A stretch of DNA of 64,000 nt from Azospirillum brasilense (GTDB lineage: Bacteria; Pseudomonadota; Alphaproteobacteria; Azospirillales; Azospirillaceae). The number at the start of each line of letters is the position of its first letter. Within the stretch, counting starts at the first letter, position 1. A model generated the notes under the pieces. That model ran no database searches and was not told the origin of the DNA. It was given only the letters and a program-made list of their open reading frames with translations. This document shows positions 46,596 through 55,426 of this stretch, piece by piece. Where the stretch lies: NCBI RefSeq assembly GCF_022023855.1, contig NZ_CP059450.1:1-64000 (forward strand). The letters are read 5' to 3'. Position numbers and translations under genes: made by a program.

Positions 46596-46721
46596 TTAAT
46601 AGGGGATGATCATGGTGCCGATGGGCGGCACGAAGCACAGCCGCCCATCGTCATAAGAATGATCGCCCGCCATCCCGTTCAGCCGAATTGGATCGCGGGT
46701 CCGGCCTTCCCACTTGGACAT
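46596..46721 (-). CDS. Possible 41-residue protein antisense to the nudix leader
   Basis: The ORF reads MSKWEGRTRDPIRLNGMAGD ... CFVPPIGTMIIPY, with plausible codon use and a compact beta-rich end. The nearest ribosome-like GGGAG is about 14 bases away and lies inside the nudix gene. It would overlap the nudix start head to head. It may be chance. Confidence 0.27.
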   Translation of the reverse strand: MSKWEGRTRDPIRLNGMAGDHSYDDGRLCFVPPIGTMIIPY

Positions 46722-47148
46722 GATGAGCAGCCGCACTCCCGCCACCCAATACGCCGCCCTTCCTTTCCGCCTTCGCAACGGCCGGCCGGAAATCCTGCTG
46801 GTCACGTCGCGGGAAACCAAGCGGTGGATCATCCCCAAGGGGTGGGCGGAGGAGGGCGTGAAGCCCTGCGCCATGGCGGCGCGGGAGGCCTACGAGGAAG
46901 CCGGCGTGCGGGGCACCGTCGATCACCGGCCCTTCGGCAATTTCCGCTACATGAAGCGGCTGAGCGTCAACAAGTCGGTCCTGTGCGCGGTGACCGTCTT
47001 CCTGCTGGAAGTCGACGAGGTGCTGGACGAGTGGCCCGAGAAGGGCCAGCGCGAGCGCCGTTGGTTGACGCCGTCCCAGGCCGCCCTGGCCGTTGGGGAA
47101 AGCGGCCTCGTGGAGATGCTGCTGCGGCTGGGCATTCCGCCGGACTGA
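46720..47148 (+). CDS. Nudix hydrolase
   Basis: This ~142-residue cytoplasmic protein has a complete Nudix box, GWAEEGVKPCAMAAREAYEEAG (G-x5-E-x7-REAYEEAG), near residues 46-67. The preceding RWIIPKGW and the later LLEVDEVLDEWPEKGQRERRW resemble diphosphoinositol-polyphosphate/Ap4A-type members. The start may be ATG 46720 or 46723; neither has a strong ribosome site. It converges with the RND pump genes. Confidence 0.9.
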   Translation: MMSSRTPATQYAALPFRLRNGRPEILLVTSRETKRWIIPKGWAEEGVKPCAMAAREAYEEAGVRGTVDHRPFGNFRYMKRLSVNKSVLCAVTVFLLEVDEVLDEWPEKGQRERRWLTPSQAALAVGESGLVEMLLRLGIPPD

Positions 47149-47164
47149 GCCCGTCCGGCGCAGC

Positions 47165-50100
47165 TCACCGTTCGGGAGCGGATGTCCCTGGAACCTCCTC
47201 GCCGGCCCGACGGTACCCTCCGGACCGGTTGGTGTCCGTCCCGGATTGGGGATGGACAGGCTGCTCTTCCGTGCTTGGGGAGGGATGCTGGTTGACGGCC
47301 AGCGGCCCGCTGAACAGGCCGCGGATCACCGTATAGAACACCGGGGTGAAGATCAGGCCGAACAGGGTGACCCCCAGCATCCCCATGAACACCGCGGTGC
47401 CCAGCGACTGGCGCATCTCCGCCCCGGCCCCTTGCGCGATCATCAGCGGCACGACGCCCAGGATGAAGGCGAAGGACGTCATCAGGATCGGGCGAAGCCG
47501 GGTGCGCGCCGCCGCGACCGCGGCCTCGAAGCGGTCCTTGCCCTCGAACAGCTCGTTCTGGCGGGCGAATTCGACGATGAGGATGGCGTTCTTGGCGGCC
47601 AGCCCGACCAGCACGACGAAACCCACCTGCGCCAGGATGTCCACCGCCAGCCCGCGCATCAGCAGCCCGGTCACCGAGGCCAGCAGGCACATCGGCACGA
47701 TCAGGATGACCGACAGCGGCATCGCCCAGCTCTCGTACTGCGCGGCCAGCACCAGGAAGACGAAGACGACGGACAGGCCGAACACCAGCAGGCCGGTGTT
47801 GCCCGCGGCCTTCTCCTGATAAGCCAGCTCGGTCCATTCGAAGCCGAAGCCGTCCGGCAGGGTGTCGGCCGCCGCCTTCTCCATCGCCGCCAGGGCGTAG
47901 CCGGTGGAGTAGCCGGGCAGCGTGTTCCCCTGAAGCTCCGCCGCCGGATAGAGGTTGTAGCGGGCGACGCGGTAGGGTCCGGTGATGTTCTGGAACTCCG
48001 CCACCGCGCCGATCGGGACCATGTCGCCCTGCGCGTTGCGGGTCTTCAGGTTGGCGATGTCGCGCGGGGTCTGACGGAACCGCCCGTCGGCCTGCGCGGT
48101 CACCCGGTAGGTGCGGCCCAGCAGGTTGAACTCGTTGACGAAGGCGGAGCCGACGTAGATCTGCAGCGCCTCGAACACCTGATCGGCGGTGACGCCCAGC
48201 ATTTCCGCGCGCTGGCGGTCGATGTCCGCGAAGACCTTCGGCGTCTTGGTGTTGAACAGCGAGAACACGCCGACGAGGCCTGGGATGCGGTTCGCCGCGG
48301 CGGACAGCTCGTTCACCGCCTCCTCAAGCGCGGGCAGTCCGCGGCCCCGCTTGTCCTCGACCATCATCTTGAAGCCGCCGGAATTGCCGATGCCGCGCAC
48401 GGGCGGCGGCGGGATGGTGATGATGAAGGCGTCCTCGATGGCGCCCAGCCGGGTCCTCAGGTCGCCCAGCACGGACTCCGCGGTCTGGCCATTGGGGATG
48501 CGGTCGGCGAACGGGGCGAGGGTGACGAAGATCGCCCCGGCGTTCGGCGCGTTGGTGAAGGTGGCGCCGTCGAAGCCGGCGAAGGGCACGGCGTGGATCA
48601 CCCCCGGCGTCTTCAACAGCGTATCGACCGCGGTGCGCACCACCTCGTCCGTGCGAGCCAGCGACGAGCCGGGCGGCAACTGCACCACCGTGATGAGATA
48701 GCCCTGGTCCTGGTTCGGGATGAACCCCGTCGGCGCCCGGCTGAACTGCCACGCCGTCAGGGCGAGCAGAACGCCGTAGACCGCCAGCACGATCACCGGC
48801 AGCCGCACCAGACGCCCGGTCAGCCCGGCATAGCCGTTGGACAGCCGGTCGAATCCCCGGTTGAAGCCGCGGAAGAAGGCATGGACCGGGCGCGTCAAAG
48901 GTGACGGCTTGGGCGGATGCTCCTCGTGCGGTTTGAACAGCAGGGCGCACAGCGCCGGGCTGAGGGTCAGCGACACCAGGCAGGAGATCACCGTGGCGGT
49001 CGCGATGGTCACGGCGAACTGGCGGAAGAACTGGCCGGAAATGCCGCTGACCAGCGCCGCCGGGATGAACACGGCGGTGAGCACCAGGGCGATGGCGATT
49101 AGCGCGCCGCCGACCTCGTTCATCGTCTCGTGCGCGGCGTCCTTGGGCTTCATGCCCTGGCGGATGAACCGCTCGACATTCTCCACCACGACGATAGCGT
49201 CGTCCACGACGATGCCGATCGCCAGCACCAGCCCGAACAGCGACAGCGTGTTCAGCGAATAGCCGAGCGCGGCCAGGACCGTGAAGGTGCCGATCAGCGA
49301 GACGGGGATGGCGGCGATCGGCACGATGGAGGCGCGCCACGTCTGCAGGAACAGGATGACGACGACGACCACGAGCGCCACGGCCTCGAAGATCGTCTTG
49401 TAGACCTCCTCCACCGACTGCGCGATGAACTCCGTCGGGTTGTAGACGACGTCATAGCGCATGCCGCTGGGAAAGCCCTTGGACAGGTCCGCCATGGTCG
49501 CCAGGATGCGGTCGGCGGTCTCCAGCGCGTTGGAGCCCGGCCTCTGGAAGATGACCAGCGGCACCGCCTGCTGGCGGTCCAGATAGGCGTTGAGGTTGTA
49601 GTCCTGCGCCCCCAGCTCGACCCGGGCCACGTCGCGCAGACGGGTGACCGCGGCCCCGTCGGTCTTGACGATGATGTTGCCGAACTCGCGCGGGTCGGTC
49701 AGGCGGCCCAGCGTCTCGACGTTGAGCTGGAAGGCGCCGGGCGTCGGCACCGGCGGCTGGTTGATGACGCCGCCCGACACCTGCACGTTCTGCGCCTGGA
49801 TCGCCCGCACCACGTCGCCGGCGGTCAGGCCGCGCGCTGCCACCCGGTCGGGGTCGAGCCAGACCCGCATGGCGTAGTCACGGGCGCCGAACACCTGGAT
49901 GTCGCCCACCCCGTCCAGGCGCGCCAGCACGTCCTTGATCTGCAGCAACGCGTAATTGGACATGTAGAGCTGGTCGCGCGTCCCGTCCGGTGAGTTCAGG
50001 TGGATCACCATCAGCATGTCGGGCGAGTTCTTGCGCACGGTCACGCCGATGCGCCGCACATCCTCCGGCAGGCGGGGCTCGGCCACGGCGAGGCGGTTCT

Positions 50101-50428
50101 GCACCAGCACCTGCGCGGTGTCCAGGTCGGTGCCCAGCTTGAAGGTGATGGTGAGCTGGAGCCGTCCGTCGCTTGTCGCCTGCGAGGCCATGTAGAGCAT
50201 GTCCTCGACCCCGTTGACCTCCTGCTCGATGGGAGCGGACACGGTGTCGGCGACCACCTGCGCCGACGCGCCAGGATAGGTCGCGTTGACCACAATGGTC
50301 GGCGGGGCGATCTCCGGATACTGCGCGACCGGCAAGGTCAGATAGGCGAAAACCCCGATCAGCGTGATGAAGATGGACAGGACCGCCGCGAAGATCGGCC
50401 GGTTGATGAAGAAGTGCGAGAGGTTCAT
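47165..50428 (-). CDS. RND efflux pump inner-membrane transporter (HAE1/AcrB type)
   Basis: This 1,087-residue proton-driven drug efflux trimer subunit has the standard N-terminus MNLSHFFINRPIFAAVLSIF. The TM4 motif GLVLAIGIVVDDAIVVVENV carries the paired proton-relay aspartates, and twelve membrane helices with two large periplasmic loops fit the family. The ATG at 50428 is used; the frame is open to 50446. It follows the adaptor gene by 14 bases. No TolC-type outer-membrane gene is adjacent. The C-terminal ~45 residues are a hydrophilic extension (PSTEEQPVHPQSGTDTNRSG). Confidence 0.95.
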   Translation of the reverse strand: MNLSHFFINRPIFAAVLSIFITLIGVFAYLTLPVAQYPEIAPPTIVVNATYPGASAQVVADTVSAPIEQEVNGVEDMLYMASQATSDGRLQLTITFKLGTDLDTAQVLVQNRLAVAEPRLPEDVRRIGVTVRKNSPDMLMVIHLNSPDGTRDQLYMSNYALLQIKDVLARLDGVGDIQVFGARDYAMRVWLDPDRVAARGLTAGDVVRAIQAQNVQVSGGVINQPPVPTPGAFQLNVETLGRLTDPREFGNIIVKTDGAAVTRLRDVARVELGAQDYNLNAYLDRQQAVPLVIFQRPGSNALETADRILATMADLSKGFPSGMRYDVVYNPTEFIAQSVEEVYKTIFEAVALVVVVVILFLQTWRASIVPIAAIPVSLIGTFTVLAALGYSLNTLSLFGLVLAIGIVVDDAIVVVENVERFIRQGMKPKDAAHETMNEVGGALIAIALVLTAVFIPAALVSGISGQFFRQFAVTIATATVISCLVSLTLSPALCALLFKPHEEHPPKPSPLTRPVHAFFRGFNRGFDRLSNGYAGLTGRLVRLPVIVLAVYGVLLALTAWQFSRAPTGFIPNQDQGYLITVVQLPPGSSLARTDEVVRTAVDTLLKTPGVIHAVPFAGFDGATFTNAPNAGAIFVTLAPFADRIPNGQTAESVLGDLRTRLGAIEDAFIITIPPPPVRGIGNSGGFKMMVEDKRGRGLPALEEAVNELSAAANRIPGLVGVFSLFNTKTPKVFADIDRQRAEMLGVTADQVFEALQIYVGSAFVNEFNLLGRTYRVTAQADGRFRQTPRDIANLKTRNAQGDMVPIGAVAEFQNITGPYRVARYNLYPAAELQGNTLPGYSTGYALAAMEKAAADTLPDGFGFEWTELAYQEKAAGNTGLLVFGLSVVFVFLVLAAQYESWAMPLSVILIVPMCLLASVTGLLMRGLAVDILAQVGFVVLVGLAAKNAILIVEFARQNELFEGKDRFEAAVAAARTRLRPILMTSFAFILGVVPLMIAQGAGAEMRQSLGTAVFMGMLGVTLFGLIFTPVFYTVIRGLFSGPLAVNQHPSPSTEEQPVHPQSGTDTNRSGGYRRAGEEVPGTSAPER

Positions 50429-50442
50429 GGTCCCGGCTCCGC

Positions 50443-51657
50443 TCAACCGGCCGGCGGCTTGGGTGGCTCGATCCGTCCGTCCTGCGGGGTCACCTTGGCA
50501 CCCGGCCGGGCCCGGACGAGGCCGTTGATGATGACCTTGTCCGTCTCCTCCAGCCCGGAGCGCACGACGCGCAACCCGTCCTCAATGGGACCGAGGCGCA
50601 CGGGCTTCGGCACCACCGTTCCGTCGTCGGCGACCGTCAGGACGATCTTGTTGGCCTGATCGCTGACCACGGCCTGATCAGGAATCAGCGTGGCGGTGTA
50701 GCGGTCGGACCCGGGCAGGCGCAGCCGCCCGAACTGGCCGGGCGTCAGCAGCAGCGACGGGTTGGGAAAGACGGCGCGGGCACGGATGGTGCCGGCGCCG
50801 GGGCTCACCTGGTTGTCGATGAAGTTCAGCGTGCCCTTCAGGGGCCAGCTCTGCTCGTCGAACAGGCGGCCTTCGACCTCGACGCCGCCGTCGCGTTGCG
50901 ACTTCAGCGCGCCGCGCGCCGCCGCCCGCTGGTAGGCGAGGTAGTCGGCTTCGCTCATGTCGAAGGTGAAGTAGATGGGATCGAGCGAGACGATGGTGGT
51001 CAACAGGGTCGTCGTGCTGGTGTCCCCGCCGACGATGAGGTTGCCGACGCTGACCTCGCGCCGGCTGATGCGGCCGGCGATCGGGGCGGTGATGCGGGTG
51101 AAGTTCAGGTTCAACTCGGCCGTCCGGACGGCGGCCTTCGCCACCTCGACCCCGGCCGCGTCGACACGGACCTGCTGCTGACGCTCGTCGAACACGCTGG
51201 CCGCGACGTTGTCGCTGCGCCGCAGCTCCGACGCGCGGGCGAGCTGGCGGTTCGACAGGTCCAGCTTGGCTTCGGCCTGCTGCTGCTCCGCCCGCGCTGA
51301 GGCCAGAGCCGCCTCGAACGGCCGCGGGTCGATGACGAACAGCGGATCGCCCTGCTTGACGAGTTGCCCGTCCTGGAACGCGATGGAGTCGAGATAGCCG
51401 CTGACCCGTGCCCGGATCTCCACGAAGTCCACCGCCTGGAACTGGCCGGTGAACTCGTCCCATTCGACGATCTCCTTGCGCAGCGGCGGGCTGACCGTCA
51501 CCGGCGGTGGGGCATTCTGGGCGGTGTCGGCGGCATGGGCGCGGTGGCCGGATGGGCCGGCCATTCCCAGGCCGCCGACCGCCGCGATGGCGATAAGGAG
51601 CATCGCCGGACCGGCCTTCATCCAGAATGCGGCTTTGCTTGTCCCCACCACCATCAT
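50443..51657 (-). CDS. RND efflux periplasmic adaptor (membrane fusion protein)
   Basis: This 404-residue protein has an N-terminal hydrophobic anchor/signal (MLLIAIAAVGGLGMAG). A lipoyl/coiled-coil hairpin section (ARAEQQQAEAKLDLSNRQLA) and the beta-barrel motif TRITAPIAGRISRREVSVGN follow. It bridges the inner-membrane pump to an outer-membrane channel. The start is placed at 51657, the first of two consecutive ATGs; the frame is open to 51741. It is the first gene of a two-gene pump operon. Confidence 0.92.
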   Translation of the reverse strand: MMVVGTSKAAFWMKAGPAMLLIAIAAVGGLGMAGPSGHRAHAADTAQNAPPPVTVSPPLRKEIVEWDEFTGQFQAVDFVEIRARVSGYLDSIAFQDGQLVKQGDPLFVIDPRPFEAALASARAEQQQAEAKLDLSNRQLARASELRRSDNVAASVFDERQQQVRVDAAGVEVAKAAVRTAELNLNFTRITAPIAGRISRREVSVGNLIVGGDTSTTTLLTTIVSLDPIYFTFDMSEADYLAYQRAAARGALKSQRDGGVEVEGRLFDEQSWPLKGTLNFIDNQVSPGAGTIRARAVFPNPSLLLTPGQFGRLRLPGSDRYTATLIPDQAVVSDQANKIVLTVADDGTVVPKPVRLGPIEDGLRVVRSGLEETDKVIINGLVRARPGAKVTPQDGRIEPPKPPAG

Positions 51658-51788
51658 GGCCGCCTTCGCTCCCGCTTCAGGAACATCGATGGTTGCATGG
51701 ATCGGCGGAGTTCCACAGCGCGCGAAAGCTGCGGCCGCCACCCGTTATAAAAGAGAACGGAAAGGCTGATCGGCGAGCCCGGACGGGA

Positions 51789-51995
51789 TCAAACAGGGAT
51801 GGGGGTGGCGGCGAGGCTTGCGTTGACGTCGTGGACCTGCGTGCGCTCGCCGCCGCCCGGGTTGTCGCGGATGGCCTCGACGATGACCTCCGCGGCGTCG
51901 GTCGCCAGACCTTTCATCGTCTCGGCGCTGAAGGCTTTCAGCGGCATGGCGCGCGGTTGCGCCTTCAGATGCTCGATCAGGGCCGAGGTCAGGCC
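51789..51995 (-). pseudogene. Probable remnant of a DltE-like short-chain dehydrogenase C-terminus
   Basis: The frame after the AhpD-like gene reads LTSALIEHLKAQPRAMPLKA, then FSAETMKGLATDAAEVIVEA and a polar tail. This resembles the last ~60 residues of DltE-like SDR proteins (pattern A-x-DPRAMPL-x-x-F ... EI-VE). No catalytic part is present upstream, where a different frame encodes the AhpD-like protein. An ATG at 51947 would give a 52-residue product. It is a truncated relic or, less likely, a real small gene. The resemblance is from memory. Confidence 0.4.
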
Positions 51996-52531
51996 GGAAG
52001 GGCCGGCGCCTTGGGGAAGTCGAGGTCGGTTTCGATCAGGTTGTTGGCGTAGTTGGTCAGGATGCCGCCGACGGTGTTGGCCAGCACCTCCAGGATGGTG
52101 GCATCGTCGAGCCCGGCCGCCCGGACGGCCTCGAGCACCACCGTCGGGACGCGCCCACGGTTGTCCACGATGGACCTGGCCAGCGTCACGATGGCGTTCG
52201 AGCGCGGGTCCTCCGTCTGGCCGGCGCGTGCCGCCAGCACCTCCGTCTCGCTCAGCCCAGCCGCCCTGCCGCTCAGGCTGTGGGCGGAAAGGCAGTAGTC
52301 GCAGCCGTTCGCCTGCGCGACGGCCAGCGCGATGCGCTCCCGATCCTTGGCGGACAAGGCGCCTCCGGCCAGCGCGCCGGTGACGGCCAGATAGCTGCCG
52401 AGCGCCGCGGGGGACTGCGCCAGCGTGGCCAGCACGTTCGGTACCTTTCCGATCTTCGCCTTGATGGCGGCGAGTTGCGGAGCGACTGCGGCGGGCGGGT
52501 TGCTGCGGTCGACGGGAATGATGCGGGCCAT
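51989..52531 (-). CDS. Carboxymuconolactone decarboxylase / AhpD-like protein
   Basis: This 180-residue all-helical protein has the redox motif NGCDYCLSAHSL (CxxC followed by H), typical of AhpD-like peroxidase members. Other family marks are MARIIPVDRSNPPAAVAPQL at the N-terminus and LANTVGGILTNYANNL at the end. The ATG at 52531 follows GGAAGGA. The much longer frame to 53443 is a shadow of the divergent AraC gene. It is divergently paired with an AraC-type regulator. Confidence 0.9.
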   Translation of the reverse strand: MARIIPVDRSNPPAAVAPQLAAIKAKIGKVPNVLATLAQSPAALGSYLAVTGALAGGALSAKDRERIALAVAQANGCDYCLSAHSLSGRAAGLSETEVLAARAGQTEDPRSNAIVTLARSIVDNRGRVPTVVLEAVRAAGLDDATILEVLANTVGGILTNYANNLIETDLDFPKAPALPA

Positions 52532-52610
52532 GGGAGTCTGTCCTTCCAAATCGGTGAGGCGACCCGATGCCGCCTCGACATGGGCAGAGGATAGCCGTAC
52601 GATCCGCAAT

Positions 52611-52642
52611 AGATCGTCCGATTTTGTTTGCAGATCGTCCGA
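52611..52642. promoter_or_regulatory. Direct repeats, candidate AraC-type operator
   Basis: AGATCGTCCGA occurs at 52611-52621 and again at 52632-52642, exactly two helical turns apart (21 bases). A related inverted half, TACGATCC, lies just upstream (52598-52605). The pair sits between the AhpD-like gene and the AraC-family gene, typical of AraC binding. Confidence 0.5.
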
Positions 52643-52651
52643 AAGGCCACC

Positions 52652-53482
52652 ATGAACCAGCCGGACCGTTTGGCTGCCGCCTTGCAGCGTGTGCGCATAA
52701 CCGCGCGGGTGTTTCACGCCGGCGGATTCTGCGGGACGGGCGCCGTGCTGGGCGAGCGCGCCGGCGGCCATCTTCACCTGCTGAGGGGCGGGCGCCTGGG
52801 TCTGGAGAGCGGACGGGGGCGTCCCCTTGAGGTGAGGGGACCAGCGGCCATCCTCCTGCCGCGGGCGCACCGCCATCACCTGACCACCGAAATGGGCACC
52901 ACCGATACGGACGGGCGGAGCGAGGCGGCCACGGTGGATCTCGTCTGCGCCGACATCGACCTCGGCGGCCTGCGCAACCCGCTGGAGCATGGACTGCCCG
53001 ACGTCATGGTCGTCCCGCTCGATCAGGTGCAGGCCTTGGCCGCGGTGCTGGAGTTGCTGTTCGACGAGGCGGGAGGGCAGGGATGCGGCCGTCAGGTCAT
53101 CCTGGATCGGCTGGCGGAGGTCGCGATCGTCCATGTGCTGCGCCACGCCATTGAACGGGCGGACGGCCGCACGGGATTGCTGGCCGGTCTGGCCCATCCT
53201 GCGCTGTCCCGCGTGTTGGTCCGGTCCGGTTGCATGAGCAAACCATCGGCGGCCTGGACCCTGGAACGCATGGCGGACGAGGCTGGCATGTCGCGCAGCG
53301 TCTTCGCCGAAACCTTCGCCGAGGTGGTGGGCATGACGCCGGGCCACTATCTGCGGAGCTGGCGCCTTCAATTGGCGAGAGCCCGCCTGGCCGAGGGGGC
53401 GACGCTGAAGCAGGCGGCTCGCGACGTTGGCTACGCCAGCCATGCCGCGCTGTCGCGGGCCCTGTCGGCAAGCGTGTCGTAG
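52652..53482 (+). CDS. AraC-family transcriptional regulator with cupin N-terminus
   Basis: This 276-residue protein has an N-terminal cupin-like domain (GGHLHLLRGGRLGLES, PAAILLPRAHRHHL). Two C-terminal HTH motifs (TLERMADEAGMSRSVFAETF and TLKQAARDVGYASHAALSRA) follow. The AhpD/AraC divergence is a common pairing in proteobacteria. AAAGG precedes the ATG at 52652. The frame from 52628 would begin with TTG inside the repeat pair and is less likely. Confidence 0.9.
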   Translation: MNQPDRLAAALQRVRITARVFHAGGFCGTGAVLGERAGGHLHLLRGGRLGLESGRGRPLEVRGPAAILLPRAHRHHLTTEMGTTDTDGRSEAATVDLVCADIDLGGLRNPLEHGLPDVMVVPLDQVQALAAVLELLFDEAGGQGCGRQVILDRLAEVAIVHVLRHAIERADGRTGLLAGLAHPALSRVLVRSGCMSKPSAAWTLERMADEAGMSRSVFAETFAEVVGMTPGHYLRSWRLQLARARLAEGATLKQAARDVGYASHAALSRALSASVS

Positions 53483-53628
53483 GGAGCCGCTCCGCGGGTG
53501 GGACGTCCCGGATGCGAGACACGGCGACGCCGTCTGGTGGCAGAGTGGCGGGCCGCAAGGCGACCTGGGCTTTCGGCTCGCCGGACCAATATTGACCTCA
53601 TCAATTTGTCATCAACCGCGATGGTCCG

Positions 53629-54231
53629 ATGCTGAAGCCGTTCCGCCGCAGGTCACTTGCCCTTATCGCCATTGCCCGCGTGGCCATTGCCGTTTTGATC
53701 GCGTGTTCCGCTTCGGCGGGTTCAGCCGCAGATCCTGGCAAGGTCGATCCAAGGGGATTGATCATTCTCATGAGGCACGCGGAGGCGCCCGGAGTCGGCG
53801 ATCCGCCGAATTTTCAGCTCCGCGACTGTGCGACCCAGCGCAACTTGGACGCGAACGGCCGCGAGCAGGCACGGCGGGTCGGTGATCGGCTGCGCAGCCT
53901 CGCGGTCGGGGAGGCCACGGTCTATTCAAGCCAATGGTGTCGATGCCTGGAAACGGCGCGGCTTCTCGATGTCGGTGCGGTGCGGGAGCTTCCGGTGCTC
54001 AACTCCTTCTTCGAGCGGCGTGAGGGGCAGGATGCGCAGATGGCCTCGTTGCGCCGCTTTCTGGCGGGACTGCCGGCCGATGGTGCGCCGGTCGTGCTGG
54101 TGACTCATCAGGTGGTTGTGACCGCGCTGACCGGTGTCTTCCCGGCGTCCGGAGAATCGGTTCTCCTGCGGGCGAACGGGACGGACAAGCCGGCCATCGA
54201 AGAGCGCCTCAAAACCGACGGCTCCAGGTAG
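53629..54231 (+). CDS. Periplasmic histidine phosphatase-superfamily protein
   Basis: This 200-residue protein has an export signal (IARVAIAVLIACSASAGSAA) and the RHG motif LIILMRHAEAPG; the position normally Gly is Ala. The second catalytic His is in VLVTHQVVVTALTG. Length and export suggest a SixA/Ais-like periplasmic phosphatase. The substrate is unknown. It converges with the RHH gene, with a hairpin between them. Confidence 0.85.
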   Translation: MLKPFRRRSLALIAIARVAIAVLIACSASAGSAADPGKVDPRGLIILMRHAEAPGVGDPPNFQLRDCATQRNLDANGREQARRVGDRLRSLAVGEATVYSSQWCRCLETARLLDVGAVRELPVLNSFFERREGQDAQMASLRRFLAGLPADGAPVVLVTHQVVVTALTGVFPASGESVLLRANGTDKPAIEERLKTDGSR

Positions 54232-54263
54232 ACGCTCCAGATGGATGGTTGGCGCGTTGAAAC

Positions 54264-54297
54264 CCACGGGTCACGGCGCCAGCACCGTGACCCGTGG
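54264..54297. terminator. Bidirectional hairpin between convergent genes
   Basis: CCACGGGTCACGG and CCGTGACCCGTGG form a perfect 13-base stem with an eight-base loop between the phosphatase and RHH genes. It lacks a T run on either side. A 13-base direct repeat ACCCTTTGCGCTT follows (54336-54348, 54353-54365). Confidence 0.6.
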
Positions 54298-54392
54298 ACC
54301 TGGACAACATCGGACGGTTCCGGGCGCCGTCGAGCACCCTTTGCGCTTAAGAACCCTTTGCGCTTCCAAGGCCGGCCGGGAATGCCCCCCTG

Positions 54393-54665
54393 TTACTCGG
54401 CCGCGATGGCCAAGGGGGCATAAGAGGATTCCTGTGATTTTGGCGTGGCCGCCCTGAAGTATTCCAGCACGTAGACCCGTACCGCGCTGGACAGGTTGTT
54501 GGCATCCACAGCCTCCACCCGCTCGGCGAGGCGGTTGCACAGTTCGCCCACCGTCAGGCTTTCCTTCTGCGCGATTTCCTCCAGCCCTTCCCAGAAGGCG
54601 GTCTCCAGCCGCATGCTGGTGCGCTTTCCGGCGACATAGACGTTTCTGAGCTTCTTCGATGACAT
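54393..54665 (-). CDS. Ribbon-helix-helix domain protein
   Basis: This 90-residue protein contains RTSMRLETAFWEGLEEIAQ, then ESLTVGELCNRLAERV, the RHH_4 pattern, in which a beta strand precedes two helices. Such proteins bind DNA as dimers. A short tail (AVRVYVLEYFRAATPK) follows. The start at 54665 has no strong ribosome site. There is no toxin partner nearby, so a toxin-antitoxin role is not supported. Confidence 0.85.
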   Translation of the reverse strand: MSSKKLRNVYVAGKRTSMRLETAFWEGLEEIAQKESLTVGELCNRLAERVEAVDANNLSSAVRVYVLEYFRAATPKSQESSYAPLAIAAE

Positions 54666-54842
54666 GGCAGGACCGTTGCGCGACTGGTTGCACTCTTATG
54701 TGTGAAGCGTCGCGGAGTCCGAGCCGAAAAACATGTGATGAACTTCACATAAAACGCAGGTGGTCATGGCGCGGGACCATAAGGTCACAGGGTGTGCCAT
54801 CAGCCGCCGTCGCCTTGATTCGGATCGCAGGAGGCTCGGCGC

Positions 54843-55094
54843 CTACGCCTCCAAAACGGATTCGACATCCGACAGGTCGCTCAGCCGGCGGGCCAGCTTG
54901 TCCGTGCACTGGATTTCCAGGATGCCGAAGCCGGCGTTGGGCGCGATCGCGTGCAGGTCGCCGGCCATGCCGTTCTGGCTGGCGAAGCGCTTGACCCGCT
55001 CCACCATGGCATCGCGCTCGGGCCTGCCCGGACGCAGGCCGGGCAGGGGGCGCGTAAACAGGATCTTGTAGCGTTTGAACATGGCGTGAGCCAT
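54843..55094 (-). CDS. Small protein of unknown function
   Basis: This 83-residue protein (MFKRYKILFTRPLPGLRPGR core, then GMAGDLHAIAPNAGFGILEI) has an alternating alpha/beta pattern suggesting a compact alpha/beta fold. The start is either ATG 55094, with GGGAG upstream, or 55082. It is co-directional with the RHH gene. No family was recognised. Confidence 0.6.
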   Translation of the reverse strand: MAHAMFKRYKILFTRPLPGLRPGRPERDAMVERVKRFASQNGMAGDLHAIAPNAGFGILEIQCTDKLARRLSDLSDVESVLEA

Positions 55095-55205
55095 GGGAGG
55101 GGCTCCCGGCCTGGGTGGGGCCTGATTGGGGACGGACGCGCCAGGGGGTGTGGCACGCCCGCCCCCGCCGGTGCAAGCCCTTCGGGCCGGCCTCAGTCCC
55201 CAGCG

Positions 55206-55361
55206 TCAGTCCTTGGTCGGCTCCACATTCTCCGCGCCCTTGCGGGTGCCGCCGAAACGGTCGGCACCCTTGGCGTCGGGGGCGTCCGGCTTCTTGTGGT
55301 TGCCGGTGTTCTGCTGGTCGTCGGTGTGCTTGACGGTCTCTTCGGTGTGGGGCTGCTTCAT
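55206..55361 (-). CDS. Small hydrophilic Lys/Asp-rich protein
   Basis: This 51-residue ORF (MKQPHTEETVKHTDDQQNTG ... GGTRKGAENVEPTKD) has AGAGG seven bases before the ATG. It is disordered-looking, with no cysteine or hydrophobic segment. Its style matches the small proteins at 8835-9011 and 10038-10196. The function is unknown. Confidence 0.55.
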   Translation of the reverse strand: MKQPHTEETVKHTDDQQNTGNHKKPDAPDAKGADRFGGTRKGAENVEPTKD

Positions 55362-55426
55362 CGCGGGGCCTCTTGCTCCGTTCGGAAAGGTGACCCCATC
55401 AACCGGTCAGGCTCGTACCCGTTCCC

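Noticed and set aside
43195..46638. 1,147-codon minus-strand frame across the TRAP and DgcN genes
   Set aside because: Low-complexity Asp/His/Gln/Arg composition typical of an antisense shadow; the plus strand has well-recognised genes.
51989..53443. 484-codon minus frame including the AhpD-like protein
   Set aside because: The part beyond 52531 is antisense to the AraC gene; the ribosome site supports the 180-residue form.
54393..55094. Toxin-antitoxin pair from the RHH gene and neighbouring small ORF
   Set aside because: The genes are 177 bases apart, the second does not resemble a toxin, and the RHH_4 type is usually not an antitoxin.
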